Shown here: in pieces, positions 10,919-21,568 of the stretch
Layout: the number at the start of each line of letters is the position of its first letter
Position numbering within the stretch: the stretch's first letter is position 1
NCBI GenBank assembly: GCA_034336665.1
Contig: CM067585.1
Location: 610,501 to 674,500 of the forward strand
From: Luscinia megarhynchos
Lineage: Eukaryota; Chordata; Aves; Passeriformes; Turdidae
Length of the DNA stretch: 64,000 nucleotides
Reading direction: 5' to 3'
The notes under the pieces: generated by a model
The model's input: the letters and a program-made list of their open reading frames with translations, nothing else
Told to the model about the DNA's origin: nothing
Database searches by the model: none
Translations under genes and position numbers: made by a program

Positions 10919-11884
10919 GATTCCAGCCATCCCTGCTGTCTCTGCTGCCCTAGGAGCTCTTTGTCCCTGGGTTTGTTGTAGCTCCAGACGTTTTCCCTGA
11001 TTTTTTGCCAAAGTAAAGAGCAGCTCCAGGCTTGGGGAGTCAGCCCCCAGCAGCACTGACTTCCAGAGGCTGAGTGTTCCTTCCCCCTCCCCCTGTTCTG
11101 ACCATTTCACTCCACCACAGCCTGGTGGTCCGAGCCAAACTCCCTCTGAATGCTGAAACCAGCCCAGGATGGATTGAGTGCAGCACTCAGGCTGGGCAGC
11201 GAAACTCTCCAGGAGAAGGGAATTGTGAAACCAGCTCTGGCTGAGATTTGTGCTGCAGCTCCACAAGCCAGTACCTGCAGGAGAGCTCTGGGTAAGCAGC
11301 TCCAGCCCGGCCCTGACGCAGTCGGGAACTCGTGTTTGTAACTCACAGCCTGTGAAAGGAGAGAAACACTCGCCACTAGAAATGATATTTATGACTCTTT
11401 TTCCAGCTGCTGTCTCGGGCTGACGCTGGGGTGAATCACTCTCATCCTCAGCCTTCATCCCCAGCCCAGTCCCAGCTGCCAGGCTGATGTGGTTTGGGCT
11501 CCTCTGCAGAAGAATTCTGCAGGGTGAGTTGGAGGGAGCCTCGGCTGTTGATGTTTTTGTGCTTGGAGGCGCTGGGCAGAACAGCAGACAAAGCCCTCAG
11601 CACATGAAAGCAAACAAGAGCTGCAGAGGAGCCAATGCCAATCCTTCAGCTCCTTCTTTTTGTTCTAAATGGTACCAATTCTGGTTGTCCAGGAAATAAT
11701 TTATGGTCCGGGAAGGTTCAGCAAAACACCATTCAGCACTCGTGCGTCTATTGAGAAACCCAACCATTTCACAGCTGTAAAATTTAATTGGGAATAAATG
11801 AACCAAAGTTAATTTTGGAGGGAATGAGAAATACTGACAGAGCATCCCCATCACCAGGAGTGCACAGGCCTCATCTTGATGCCA
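10919..11884. other. unique intergenic sequence
   Basis: No gene or clear repeat. The 256-codon reverse frame at 10688-11458 runs into the CR1 copy and has no protein-like features. Confidence 0.4.
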
Positions 11885-12000
11885 CTGAACCCCAGAAGGA
11901 TTTGGGCTGGAAGGGACCTCAGAGCCCATGAAAGCTCTGCTGTGGGCAGGGACACCTTCCACCATCCCAGGCTGCTCCAAGCCCCCTCCAGCCTGGAGGG
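11885..12000 (-). mobile_element. short CR1 LINE fragment
   Basis: Contains AGGATTTGGGCTGGAAGGGA followed by GACACCTTCCACCATCCCAG, the reverse of the CR1 3' terminus. Both ends fade into unique DNA. Confidence 0.72.
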
Positions 12001-12348
12001 TTTATAAAGCACTTTATCAGTGTCTGAGCTGCCGTGAGGACACCTGCAGTGTGGTATCTCAATATCTGACCATGCCTTTCTTGCAAATTCCTCCCTCCTG
12101 GCCGGTGTCTGCCTGATAAAACCCCGTGCTCTGTAATCCTGCCCTGTCTCTGATCAGGGACAGGCGTTCAGGGCCCTGTCCTGCCTGGGCTGCTGAGATA
12201 AGAGGACCTGGGGTGACCCTGGGCCGGGGCTGGGGCTCACCTGCCTTGCTGAGGGCTCTTACCAGAATCCACACAGGAGGGACTCCCCTGTAACCACAGC
12301 CTGCTCTGACCCCCAGCACCTCAGGCTGCTGTTCACAGAATAAATTCC

Positions 12349-12947
12349 TGTTGGGGAAGATGAAACAGGAAAACCTTAGTTACTGAATTACCATGAAACA
12401 ATGGGATAGCCAGCTAGGGGTAATCCCCTCTTGACAGAACAATGCCTTCTGCTAGATAGTGGGTCCCAAGGTCAGAGACATCCCTGCTAAGGTGCAGAGA
12501 GTAGTTTCTAGAGTTTAAAGTGTAACACACTATGGTAATGTAAGGATTCCTATAGGCTGTATGTAAATGCTACAGAATTTGTATCTTGTATTACATTGGT
12601 TAGTGAAAATTGGAATATTCATAATGGAAGAAGATTTATTGTATTGTAAATGGGAAATTGCTCTCTTGCTCTTTTCTCTCACCCCTCTTACTCTCTTACT
12701 CTCTCTCTTGCTTTCACTCTTTCCTACCCCTCTTGCTTACTCTCTCTATTACCCCTCTCTCCCTCCTGCTCTCTTTCTCTCCCCCCTTTTATCTCTCTGT
12801 CCTACTCTGGGCTGTGCCTGGCAGCTCTTAGCAGGACTCTGCACACTCACAATGTCCTTACAATGAACTGCAGCTGTAACACCAGCTTGTACAGAGCACA
12901 GGAGTTTTGTCCCTGAGCACCGTTTATCTGACACACAGACTCCCGCA
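12349..12947 (+). mobile_element. solo LTR, family A (short-U3 subtype)
   Basis: Starts TGTTGGGGAAGATG and ends AGACTCCCGCA. A perfect 6-bp TSD, AATTCC, lies at 12343-12348 and 12948-12953. About 80 bp of U3 present in other copies is missing; the join is at a CCTTA word found on both sides of the segment in long copies. The join creates an early stop (CCTTAG), so the U3 ORF tail is lost. The pyrimidine tract covers 12660-12800. Confidence 0.95.
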
Positions 12948-13063
12948 AATTCCCATTTCCTGCTGTCTGGGTCAGCGACGAGGCTGCAAAGGGGGACCAG
13001 GAAATGCAGCTGGGATCTAGCCCAACCACCGGCCCCAGCAGTAACAAACTCCAGGGATCTGAG

Positions 13064-13593
13064 TGCGGGACTCTGCGGGATTCTTTGTGTCAAGATAGAC
13101 AGTGGGGGGACAAAATTCAAGCGCTCTGTATAAACTAAATGTTACAGCTGCAGTTTATTGTAAAAGATCCGGCTGGGGGCTGCCCGGCACAGCCCCAGAG
13201 CAGGGCAAAAGAGATAAAAGTGGGGGGGGTGGAGAGAGAGAGAGAGCAAGAAGAGGCAAGAGAGCGATTTCCCATTTGCAATACAACAATTCTTCTTCCA
13301 TGATGAATATTCTAATTTCCACTAACCAATGTAATACAAAATACAAATTCCAGAGCATTTACATACAGCCTATAGGAATCTTTATATTAGCATAGTGTGT
13401 TATATTTTAAACTCTAAGAACTAATCTTTGGACCCTGGCAAGTCTTTCTGTGCCCTTTGGAGTTGCTCTCTGGCAGAGGGCATTGTTCTATCAAGGGGGG
13501 ATTGTCTTCAGGGGCCATCCTATTGTTTCATGGTAATTCAGTAACTAAGGCTTTCCTGTTACATTTTCCCTCTCCCTCAACACTTCCCCAACA
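13064..13593 (-). mobile_element. solo LTR, family A (short-U3 subtype)
   Basis: On the plus strand it begins TGCGGGACTCTGCGGG and ends CTTCCCCAACA. A perfect 6-bp TSD, TCTGAG, lies at 13058-13063 and 13594-13599. It shares the CCTTA-bounded U3 deletion with its neighbour at 12349 and also carries extra sequence near the U3 start. A poly(A) signal in sense orientation (AATAAA, reverse of 13156-13161 region) is present. Confidence 0.94.
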
Positions 13594-13599
13594 TCTGAG

Positions 13600-14190
13600 T
13601 CCCTCCAGCAGCTCACTTTCACCCCAGTTTAGGGCTTCAAATGAGCTGGAGGCTCTGAGCTGGAGATCCCTCCTCAAAGGAATCCAGGGGCTGCATTCCC
13701 CAAATCCTGACCCCACAGCTGTCTCAGTGACCAAAGAAGCTGCAGCTGGAGACATTTGCAACGGCTCCTGTGCCATTGATGTTCCTGAAAAAGGGTGGAA
13801 CAGAGGCTTCCAAGTCACTGTAGAAAAAATGTCTTTTTAAGGAAAAGGAGGAACAAAGAAAATCTGAAAATTGGATGTGTGATTTATATGGATTCCTTTT
13901 CCTTTCTGTGCAAAACAGGGACATGCTGGGATGGCATCCCACTGGCCACCAGCTTTCTTGGGCCACTGGGGGTCACAGACAGGTCTGTGTCCTGCAGGGA
14001 AATTGGGATTGTTCAGGATATCTTTGCCACTTCCAGGCTACTGAGCACCCTGGGCTGGGTGAAGAAGTCCCTGCCCACGTCAGGGGGTGGAAATCCCTCC
14101 CAACCCAAACTATGCCATGGTTCTGTGGCTCTCCAGGTGCTCTTTGGGGTCCAGGGACCAGCCCCAGCCTCACTGCTCAGACAAGCATTA
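13600..14190. other. unique intergenic sequence
   Basis: No gene or clear repeat is visible. Confidence 0.4.
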
Positions 14191-14657
14191 ATCCAGACAC
14201 CCCTGAATCCTCCCAAACACCCCTGAATCCTCCCTGACACCCCTGAATCTACCCAGACACCCCTGAATCCTCCCTGACACCCCTGAATCTACCCAGACAC
14301 CCCTGAATCCTCCTTGACATCCCCTGAATCCTCCCTGACACCCCTGAAACTACCCAGACACCCCTGAATCCTCCCAGACACCCCTGAATCCTCCCAAACA
14401 CCCCTGAATCCTCCCAGACACCCCTGAAACTACCCAGACACCCCTGAATCCTCCTTGACATCCCTGAATCCTCCATGACACCCCTGAATCCTCCCAGAAA
14501 TCCCCAAATCCTCCCAGACACCCCTGAATCCTCCATGACACCCCTGAATCCTCCCAGAAATCCCCAAATCCTCCCAGACATCCCCTGAATCCACCCAGAC
14601 ACCCCTGAATCATCCTTGACACCCCTGAATCCTCCCAAACATCCCTGAATCCTCCCC
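14191..14657. repeat. minisatellite, 21 bp unit, about 22 copies
   Basis: Units of CCCCTGAATCCTCCCAGACA type, with variants TACCCAGAC, TCCTTGAC and TCCATGAC. A longer order block of several units (ending AGAAATCCCCAAATCC) occurs twice near 14490 and 14550. Reverse frames of 114-129 codons only mirror the repeat. Confidence 0.97.
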
Positions 14658-15232
14658 TGTGTGTTCCCACTGACTCTGTCAGGCTGGAGCCCATGTCCTG
14701 GATTAACCCTTCAGAGCCAGGACTGCAGAACTCCCTCCTGGATCCCTTCTCTCCAGGAAAGGTTCCTGACCTGGGGAGTTCTGTGAGAGGGGACGAGCAG
14801 GAGCTTCCTGAGCAATCCAGGATTTGGATCCTGTGGCTGCTCCGTGCTGGGAGCAGGGAGGCTGTCAGGGCTCAGAGGCAGAACTCTCTGTCAGAGTGTC
14901 CCCTCCAAAATGCTCCTGAAGGGGGGCACGTGGCCATGGAGGTGCCTTTGAAGGAGGGAGCTGCTCCTGAGGAGCAGCAGCGATTCCTTGGTTTGTGCTG
15001 GGCTCCTGCAGGGAGCAGTGAGGAAGGGCAGCCAGGGCACACTGAGATCTTCCTGTTCTGTCTCATGTTGGGCAGGAACGTTCACAGAGGTCAAGGCCAA
15101 GGAGGCAGCAACAACGGATAAAAGTGGATCAGCACAGGATTCCTGTGTCAGACACCACCCATCCTTCTGCTCCAGAGGAACCAGGGTTTCCTTGGAAACC
15201 ACAGGAATGGCAACAGGCAGCGGGCAGGGATG
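14658..15232. other. unique intergenic sequence
   Basis: A spacer between two 21-bp arrays. No gene is recognised; a 142-codon frame at 14693-15121 has no recognisable domain. Confidence 0.4.
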
Positions 15233-15608
15233 AGGGATGGGGCTGGAGGGGTCAGAAATGGGGTCTGAGGGATCAGGGATGGGGCTGAGGGATCAGAAGT
15301 GGGGGCTGAGGGATCAGGGGATGGGGCTGGGGGTCAGGGATGGAGTTGAGGGACCAGAAATGGGGCTGGGGGATCAGGGATGGGGCTGGGGGATCAGGGA
15401 TGGGGGCTGGGGGATCAGAAATGGGGCTGGGGGATCAGGGATGGGGCTGGGGGATCAGGGATGGGGCTGGGGGATCAGAAATGGGGCTGGGGAATCAGAA
15501 ATGGGGCTGGGCATCAGGGATGGGGCTGGGGGATCAGGGAGGGGGTTGAGGGATCAGAAATAGGGCTGGGGATCAGAAATGGGGCTGGGGGATCAGAAAT
15601 GGGGCTGA
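15233..15608. repeat. G-rich minisatellite, about 21 bp unit, about 18 copies
   Basis: Units of GATCAGGGATGGGGCTGGGG type, alternating AGGGATGG and AGAAATGG forms. Closely spaced G runs make G-quadruplex formation plausible on the plus strand. Confidence 0.96.
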
Positions 15609-16309
15609 TGGCCCCAGAGCTTTGGGGCCTATCAAAGCCACTTGGATCTCTCCAGCCAGCACAGCCTCTGGCTTGCAGGGGTGCCAGGGCTTGCCGAGAG
15701 CTTTGGGCACCTCTCTGGCACCAGGACTGCAAGGCCAGCCCTCCCAAATCCCAGGGAGGCTGTGGAAAACACAGACCGTGCTGGGGAGGGTCTCAGCGGC
15801 TGAGCTGCTGCAGGGCTGGGCCAAATGCACCCGAGGGTGGCCTTGGGGTGATGTAAATCAGGACCAGGAGGGTCCTCTGGGGTGGGACCCTGGCATTCCT
15901 GTGGAAGGGCAGTAAAACAAAACACAGGGCAACCTGCTGGAGTTCCCTCCATACCAGTGAATTTCTGATGGATTGCCAAGGGAAGAGGGCACAATTTCCC
16001 CTCCATTATGAAGATTTGTGTCATTGTTTTCCCCACATCTGAGCAGCTCTTTAAGGGCCCAGCAATCCAAGCCAGAAGGAGAGGTCTGAGCCCTGTTTAG
16101 CCTCAGGTTCCATCCACAGACACAAGAAATGCCAAATGTTGATTGCCTGGTGCAGAAAAGGCAGAACATCCAGGCTCTGATTTCCCAACAACCCTGCTCT
16201 TCTCCCTCTGAAAAAGATGGGAAGAAAAGCTTCCCTTTTATTAAGATGCCATTTGCTGTTGAGAAGAGATATTAGGGAGGAACAGAAGGGAGCAGTGCCC
16301 ACTTGATGA
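15609..16309. other. unique intergenic sequence
   Basis: No gene or clear repeat is visible. Confidence 0.4.
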
Positions 16310-16620
16310 CCTTGTCCACACGGAGATGAATGACCCAGAGCTGCTCAAACCCTGATTATGCAGCCGCCTCCCCCGGAGAAATGCGTTTGTCTGGGTGGAC
16401 ATGGCAAAGGAGCTCATCAGGCAGAGGAGCAGCCAGGGAGAGATGAAACAGTGAGCAGCTGTCTTCCAGTAAATGCTCTCAGACTCACATTTTCATTAGT
16501 CCTAAATTCAATCACAGTTTAAAGGGAGCGAAAGATAAAGAGCAAGGGAACGTTTAAAGGATTCTTCAGAGAGAGAGGCAGTCTCGGGTCCCCATTAAAG
16601 CTCCACTAAAAGTCATTGTT
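16310..16620. promoter_or_regulatory. candidate conserved non-coding element
   Basis: Unique DNA with clustered words seen in developmental enhancers: CCTGATTATGCAG, TTTTCATTAGTCC, AATTCAATCACAG, AGCGAAAGATAAAGAGC and CCCATTAAAGC. No open frame of interest. Conservation is not testable here, so the role is inference. Confidence 0.25.
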
Positions 16621-16701
16621 ATTCCTCCCATCGCTGCTGGGCCCCAGGCAGGGAGAGATTCCCAGTGAGGCACAGGCTGGGCTGAGCCCGAGGTGGGCAC
16701 A

Positions 16702-16725
16702 GGGCTGGGCTGGGCTGGGCTGGGG
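16702..16725. repeat. (GGGCT)n pentanucleotide run
   Basis: Four GGGCT units followed by GGGG. The regular three-G runs with two-base loops fit a canonical G-quadruplex. A family B LTR inserted just to the right. Confidence 0.85.
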
Positions 16726-16728
16726 ATC

Positions 16729-17359
16729 TGTCCCAGCCCGAGGTGTCTCCTTAGCCCTGAGATCCCCTCAGGAGGACATGCAGTGGTTTAAATCCTGTTC
16801 GTTCCCAAAGCCCCAATGAGAGATTGCAGCAGACGGTTTCAGAGGCTCCAAGGATTGTTGATTGTTTCTTGTCTCAGGAACTCTCTGCCCGGCTCACAGC
16901 TCTGCCCAGCCAGGGCACCCAGGATGGAATCTGCCTGCTGAGGGCAGGGCTGATCTCACACAGTCTGAATTACCTGCTAAATGTTTATAACAATTTTCCA
17001 ATACAATGCAACTTTGTTAAACGGTCCAGCTCTGATCCCATCCAATCTGACAGTGCCACCATGTCACCCAGCATGGATGACACGGAGAAGAAGGAGGAAG
17101 AGGATCCACACCCCAAATTCTCCATCTTGGCCCTTACCACAAACATTCCCAAAAGTCTATTTATCCACGTTCTAACAACCTAATTTACACTTTACTGATT
17201 TTGGTGGCTTGTTTCCATTCCCTCTGTGTTGGTAATTTCCCCCAGGGGTTTGAATTCAGCACTTGAGACACCAGGGTCTCACTCAGGGGTCTTTGAGACC
17301 CTTGCCAGGGGGGGCTTGAGACCCCCAAGGAGGCCAGAGGAACACTCTGGACTCCTGCA
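16729..17359 (-). mobile_element. solo LTR, family B
   Basis: Plus-strand ends are TGTCCCAGCCCGAGG and GGACTCCTGCA. A perfect 6-bp TSD, GGGATC, lies at 16723-16728 and 17360-17365. The sense strand carries a TATAAAC-like word (reverse of TTTATAAC near 16985). It aligns to the copies at 46234, 57339 and 61805. The 119-codon frame at 16824-17183 is antisense to the LTR and not conserved as protein. Confidence 0.93.
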
Positions 17360-17564
17360 GGGATCCAGCTCTGGGGAGGTGCTGCTGGACATGCTGAGCT
17401 GGGAGAGCAGCTGAGCCACCCTGGAGCTGGGCAAGGGCTCTGCTCCCTGCTCTGGGCACCTTAAACACAGAGCAGGGCCAGGGGCTGGGTCAGCTCAGAG
17501 ACAGCAGTGACAGAGTGACAGGTGAATTATCCATGTGAGCACTGCCTTTGCCAAACAAAGTGCT

Positions 17565-17885
17565 GAGCAGCTTTGCAGGGCCTGGAGGGCTCCAGGAGAG
17601 CTGCAGAGGGGCTGGGGACAAGGCAGGAGGGACAGGACACAGGGAATGGCTCCCACTGCCAGAGGGCAGGGCTGGGGGGGATCCTGGCAGGAATTGTTCC
17701 CTGGCAGGGTGGGCAGGGCTGGGATGGAATTGCCAGAGCAACTGTGGCTGCCCCTGGATCCCTGGCAGTGCCCCAAGGCCAGGCTGGGCACTGGGAGCAC
17801 CTGGGACAGTGGGAGGTGTCCTTGGGGTAGAACAGGATGGGATTTAAGTTCCCTCCCAGCCCAAACCATTCCATGGCTCTCTGTA
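17565..17885 (+). mobile_element. CR1 LINE fragment, 3' end
   Basis: Runs from GGGCTCCAGGAGAGCTGCAG through GAATTGTTCCCTGGCAGGGT to CCCAAACCATTCCATGGC. Same subfamily as 41155, 50845, 52700, 58455 and 60148. Confidence 0.94.
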
Positions 17886-18731
17886 TGGAACAGAGAACGT
17901 GGAGAGAAAGAAGGAATTGAGGGAATGGCCACATCAAGGCTTTGCTGCAGGTGCTGGAAGGGACAGGAGAGCAGCATCATCCCCTTTGCACAGAGCAAGA
18001 GTCACCACTGGCAGAGCAGAGAGTGCTTTGGGAAGGGAACAAACTGCTTAGTGATGTACGTTCCTGGGCAAAGTGAATGATTTCCATCCCTTTATCTATT
18101 CAAGTTAATTTTGGAAGCACCAGGTACATGGAGAGAGGGTGAAATGACTGGAGTTAGAGTAATGCCAGATCCTGACAGAATAAACTTACCACAAAACTGA
18201 GACCCGGGTTCTGGGGAAGGGGAGGCCCTTTCTAATCATGTGAAAAAAAGCTACATTGTGAACCTGCTTAAAAAGAGGCAGAGCAAGGAGAATTCCAGGC
18301 TGCCACACAACAGGCTACAGTAAAACAGGAATGTGAAGTGCTGGGCCTTTATTGCAGACAAATTGTCAGAGCTGGTGGTGGAAAGCTGCCCTGAGAGCGA
18401 TCAGAGAGGAGCTGGGCAGCACCTGCTGCTCCCCTGCCAGCACTGACATTAAAGCAGCTGGGAGCAGGAGGAGTTTGTCTGTGCCTGCACAGAGCTCTGG
18501 CAGAGCGAATTCTCCTCCCTGCTGTGTGCCCAGTAAATGAGGAACTCATTTCAGGCAGATGTGGAGGCTGCAGTCCCAGCTGACCTCTCCTGGGATCCCT
18601 TTTCCTCTGCTGTTCTTGCTGCCACAGGGTTCCAGGGGGTTGGAGCCCCAGCCCAGAGAGCCCCAGGACTGTGGGGTGCCCTGCTGGCTCTGCAGGAGAT
18701 TCCTGTTCCTGTAGAACGGAGGGGCTGGGAA
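17886..18731. other. unique intergenic sequence
   Basis: No gene or clear repeat. The 212-codon reverse frame at 18349-18987 continues into the tandem array and is not credible. Confidence 0.4.
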
Positions 18732-19230
18732 AGAGGGACAGTCCTGGAGAGGGACAGTCCTGCAGAGGGACAGTGCTGGGACAGGGACAGTCCTGGAGAG
18801 GGGCAGTCCTGCAGAGGGGGACAGTGCAGGAGAGGGACAGTCCTGGAGAGGGACAGTCCTGGAGAGGGACAATCCTGGGAGAGAGACACTCCTGCACAGG
18901 GACACTCCTGCACAGGGACAGTCCTGGGAGAGAGACAATCCTGCAGAGGGACAGTCCTGGAGAGGGACAGTCCTGGGAGAGAGACAATCCTAGGAGAGGG
19001 ACAATCCTGGGAGAGGGACAATCCTAGGAGAGGGACAGTCCTGCACAGGGACAGTGCTGGCGAGGGACAACCCTGCAGAGGGACAGTCCTGCACAGGGAC
19101 AGCCCTGGAGAGAGACAATCCTGCAGAGGGACAGTCCTGGAGAGGGACAGTCCTGGGAGAGGGACAATCCTGCACAGGGACAGCCCTGCAGAGGGACAGT
19201 GCTGGAGAGGGACAATCCTGCACAGGGACA
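18732..19230. repeat. minisatellite, about 16 bp unit, about 31 copies
   Basis: Units of GAGGGACAGTCCTGGA with TGCACAGGGACA, TGGGAGAGAGACAA and similar variants. Variants are interspersed rather than blocked, which suggests repeated unequal exchange or gene conversion. Several long frames in both strands (up to 282 codons) are by-products. Confidence 0.97.
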
Positions 19231-19599
19231 GTCCTGCTTCCTGAGTCTGCCCTCTGTGCTGGCAGCTGCAGGAGCCTGGGAAGGCCCAGGAGTGCTGTCT
19301 GGGCTCCCTCTGGCAGCTCCTGCCTCCTCCTGAGCAGCCTTGCAGGAGGAATGCCCACGGCTGCAGGGCCCATCGTGCCGAGGAGGAAACCCATCCCACT
19401 GCCTATCTAATTACCCTTAATTAGCAGGTCCCTCAGCTCTGAGGCAGGCTCCACTTTCACAGCCCCTCCCAAGGAATGAGCATTGCCAGTTATTTGTGCT
19501 GTGGATTCCATGTCCCAGCAGGGCTCAGGGTGCACCAGGAGCTCTGGAGGTAAGGGATGATCCCTGAAGAGCAGCTGGATGAACAGGGCTGGTTTTGTG
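19231..19599. other. unique intergenic sequence
   Basis: Nothing recognised. Confidence 0.4.
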
Positions 19600-19795
19600 G
19601 GCTCACCAAGAATGCCTGGGTGTACCTTCCTGGAAAGGGGGCTCAAGCCTTAGAACCACCCAGGGAGCTCTGGAGTGCCCATCCCTGGATGTGGCTCTCA
19701 GTGACAATGCAGGGATCGGGCACAGCTTGGACTTGATGGTCCTGGAGCTCTTTTCCAGCCTAAATTTTTCCATGAAAATCAAAATTCCCTTTCCT
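19600..19795 (+). mobile_element. CR1 LINE fragment, 3' end
   Basis: Contains TGCCCATCCCTGGATGTGGC, GGGCACAGCTTGGACTTGATG and GAGCTCTTTTCCAGCCTAAA, the standard CR1 3' untranslated blocks, ending at TTTTTCCATGA. Confidence 0.85.
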
Positions 19796-20589
19796 GCAGG
19801 AGCACTGCCACTGGCAGGCTCCATTTTGCCAGTAGAGCCCACAGTGCCCCACTCCAAGGGCTGATGTTGCAATCCCAGATCTGCATTTTTCCCTTTTGTT
19901 TTTGGGGTTTTCTCCCCTGGAGCTCTGTTGCACGCAGGAGGGAGCTGCTTTCCCCCCCACCCATTGTTTCCTAGGATAAATCAGGGATGCTAAAGCACAT
20001 TTTATTTGGAGTGTCTGCTGGAGCAGCAATTCATCACTGCCAGCTTATCTGAAAATAGCCATTCCTTGCTGCTTTATTGCCCACTACACGAGGGACATCT
20101 CCACTGCAGTCATGAATCCTCCTGCTCTGGGGAGGGAGCCCAGGCCTGGCCTGGGAGCAGAGCCCCAACAGTGGCTCTCAGGAAGGAAAAAGGGTGTTTT
20201 GGGAAGATGGAGCTTTGCTGGAAGTTGGGATGGACCGGGGAAAACCAGGGGGGTTCTCTGGGACCCTGCTGGGGTTGGGGCTGGGGAGAGGGAGAACTCT
20301 GCCAGCAGCTGGACACAGAAAAGGAACTGCTGCAAAGCTCTGGAGAAATGATTGTTCCTTTGTGAGCTTTGAGCTCAGTTCATTAAAGGGTATTCTTGGA
20401 CTATTTCTATTCCAAATTAAGGAGTGAGGCCAGAACAAGTGGCCGTGAACTTGGCACCCAGGAGCTCTCTGCTCGTTTTCCTCTCTGATTACAGAGCCAG
20501 CCTCTGCCTTAAGGTGACAACATTGAATCCATGACTTGGGGACCACAAATTCTCCTTCATAAGAACTACAAAATCTGTTTTTGAGGAAC
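19796..20589. other. unique intergenic sequence
   Basis: No gene or repeat recognised. Confidence 0.4.
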
Positions 20590-20860
20590 ATAGTATCCCA
20601 GAATGGTTTGGGTTGGAAAGGACCTTAAAAATCACCCAGTGCCACCCCTGCCCTGGCAGGGACACCTCCCACTGTCCCAGGTTCTTCCAAACCCCAATGT
20701 CCAGCCTGGCCTTAGGCACTTCCAGGGATCCAGGGACAACCACAGCTGCTCTGGGCACCCTGTGCCAGCCCTGCCCACCCTCTTGGAGGATAATTTATCC
20801 CCAATATCCAATGTGAACCTACTCTCCTCCATCCCCTTAAATCCATTTCCTCAATCACTC
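20590..20860 (-). mobile_element. CR1 LINE fragment, 3' end
   Basis: Begins ATCCCAGAATGGTTTGGGTT and includes CACCTCCCACTGTCCCAGG and CCAATATCCAATGTGAACC. CR1 3' terminus on the left, truncated 5' side on the right. Confidence 0.93.
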
Positions 20861-21189
20861 AGTGCTGTTTCTGAGTGCCAGCACTCAGTGATTACAAGTG
20901 AGACTTCCAGAAGGTTTTGCAAAGTTTAGTTCCTAAGTCACATTTAGAAAATTCCCTTTATTATTCAAGCCTCTCTTGCTGCTGCCAATCCCAGGCCTGT
21001 GCCCTGTTCCCAGGGCTTGGAGTTCCTCCTCTGATTCCCAAGACCATCTACAAGGAGAAGGAAAGTTGCCATGGACCAGGTGGTCTCTCCTACTCCCCAA
21101 CCTCTTCCTAATACTCCACACATGTTCAGGAAAAATGGGTTTATAGGAGCCACTGCTGGGTGTGCATAGAGCTTCTGCAAGGTCATTTG
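20861..21189. other. unique intergenic sequence
   Basis: Nothing recognised apart from an imperfect repeat of CACTCAGTG at 20856 and 20882. Confidence 0.35.
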
Positions 21190-21480
21190 CTGCCAACCCT
21201 TTCCAAATTAGCCCAACCCCCTTAATTACTCAGGTTTCTCCAGCAAGTGTTCCTCAAAACCCTGGAAAAGAGATCCTTAATGAATAATTGCATCTCATTG
21301 ATCTCCTTAACTGGAATCACTTATTTGCCTAAAATTTGAGAATTTGCTACTGTCCCTCAGGTCATTTTGTTTGGAGCGATGCAGGCTGCTAGGAAGCTAA
21401 TTATGTAAAATAGCAATTAATTTCCCACTGCCATGACAAATATTTGACTTAAAAGATATCTCTGTCTCCTGGAGAGCTCC
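21190..21480. promoter_or_regulatory. candidate conserved non-coding element
   Basis: AT-rich unique DNA with several homeodomain-like cores (TTAATTACTC, AGCTAATTATG, GCAATTAATTTCC) and low repeat content. Looks like enhancer DNA. No data on conservation. Confidence 0.27.
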
Positions 21481-21568
21481 AGCCCTTTGGGGGCTGTTCC
21501 TGCAGTGGCACAGGAACGGGGCTGTCCTGGCACAGCCAGGGCTCACTTGGATCTTTCAGACATGGGTG

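Larger units (their letters stand above)
12349..13593. repeat. head-to-head pair of family A LTRs (long inverted repeat)
   Basis: A plus-strand LTR (12349-12947) and a minus-strand LTR (13064-13593) are separated by only 116 bp. Arms of over 500 bp could fold back. Each arm has its own different TSD, so they are two separate insertions rather than one inverted copy. Confidence 0.93.

Noticed and set aside
16824..17183. 119-codon frame with DDTEKKEEEDPHPK segment, repeated at other family B copies
   Set aside because: It runs antisense to the LTR and its recurrence is explained by LTR copies; frames differ between copies.
18551..19399. 282-codon reverse frame with SPGLSL repeats
   Set aside because: It mirrors the 16-bp minisatellite.
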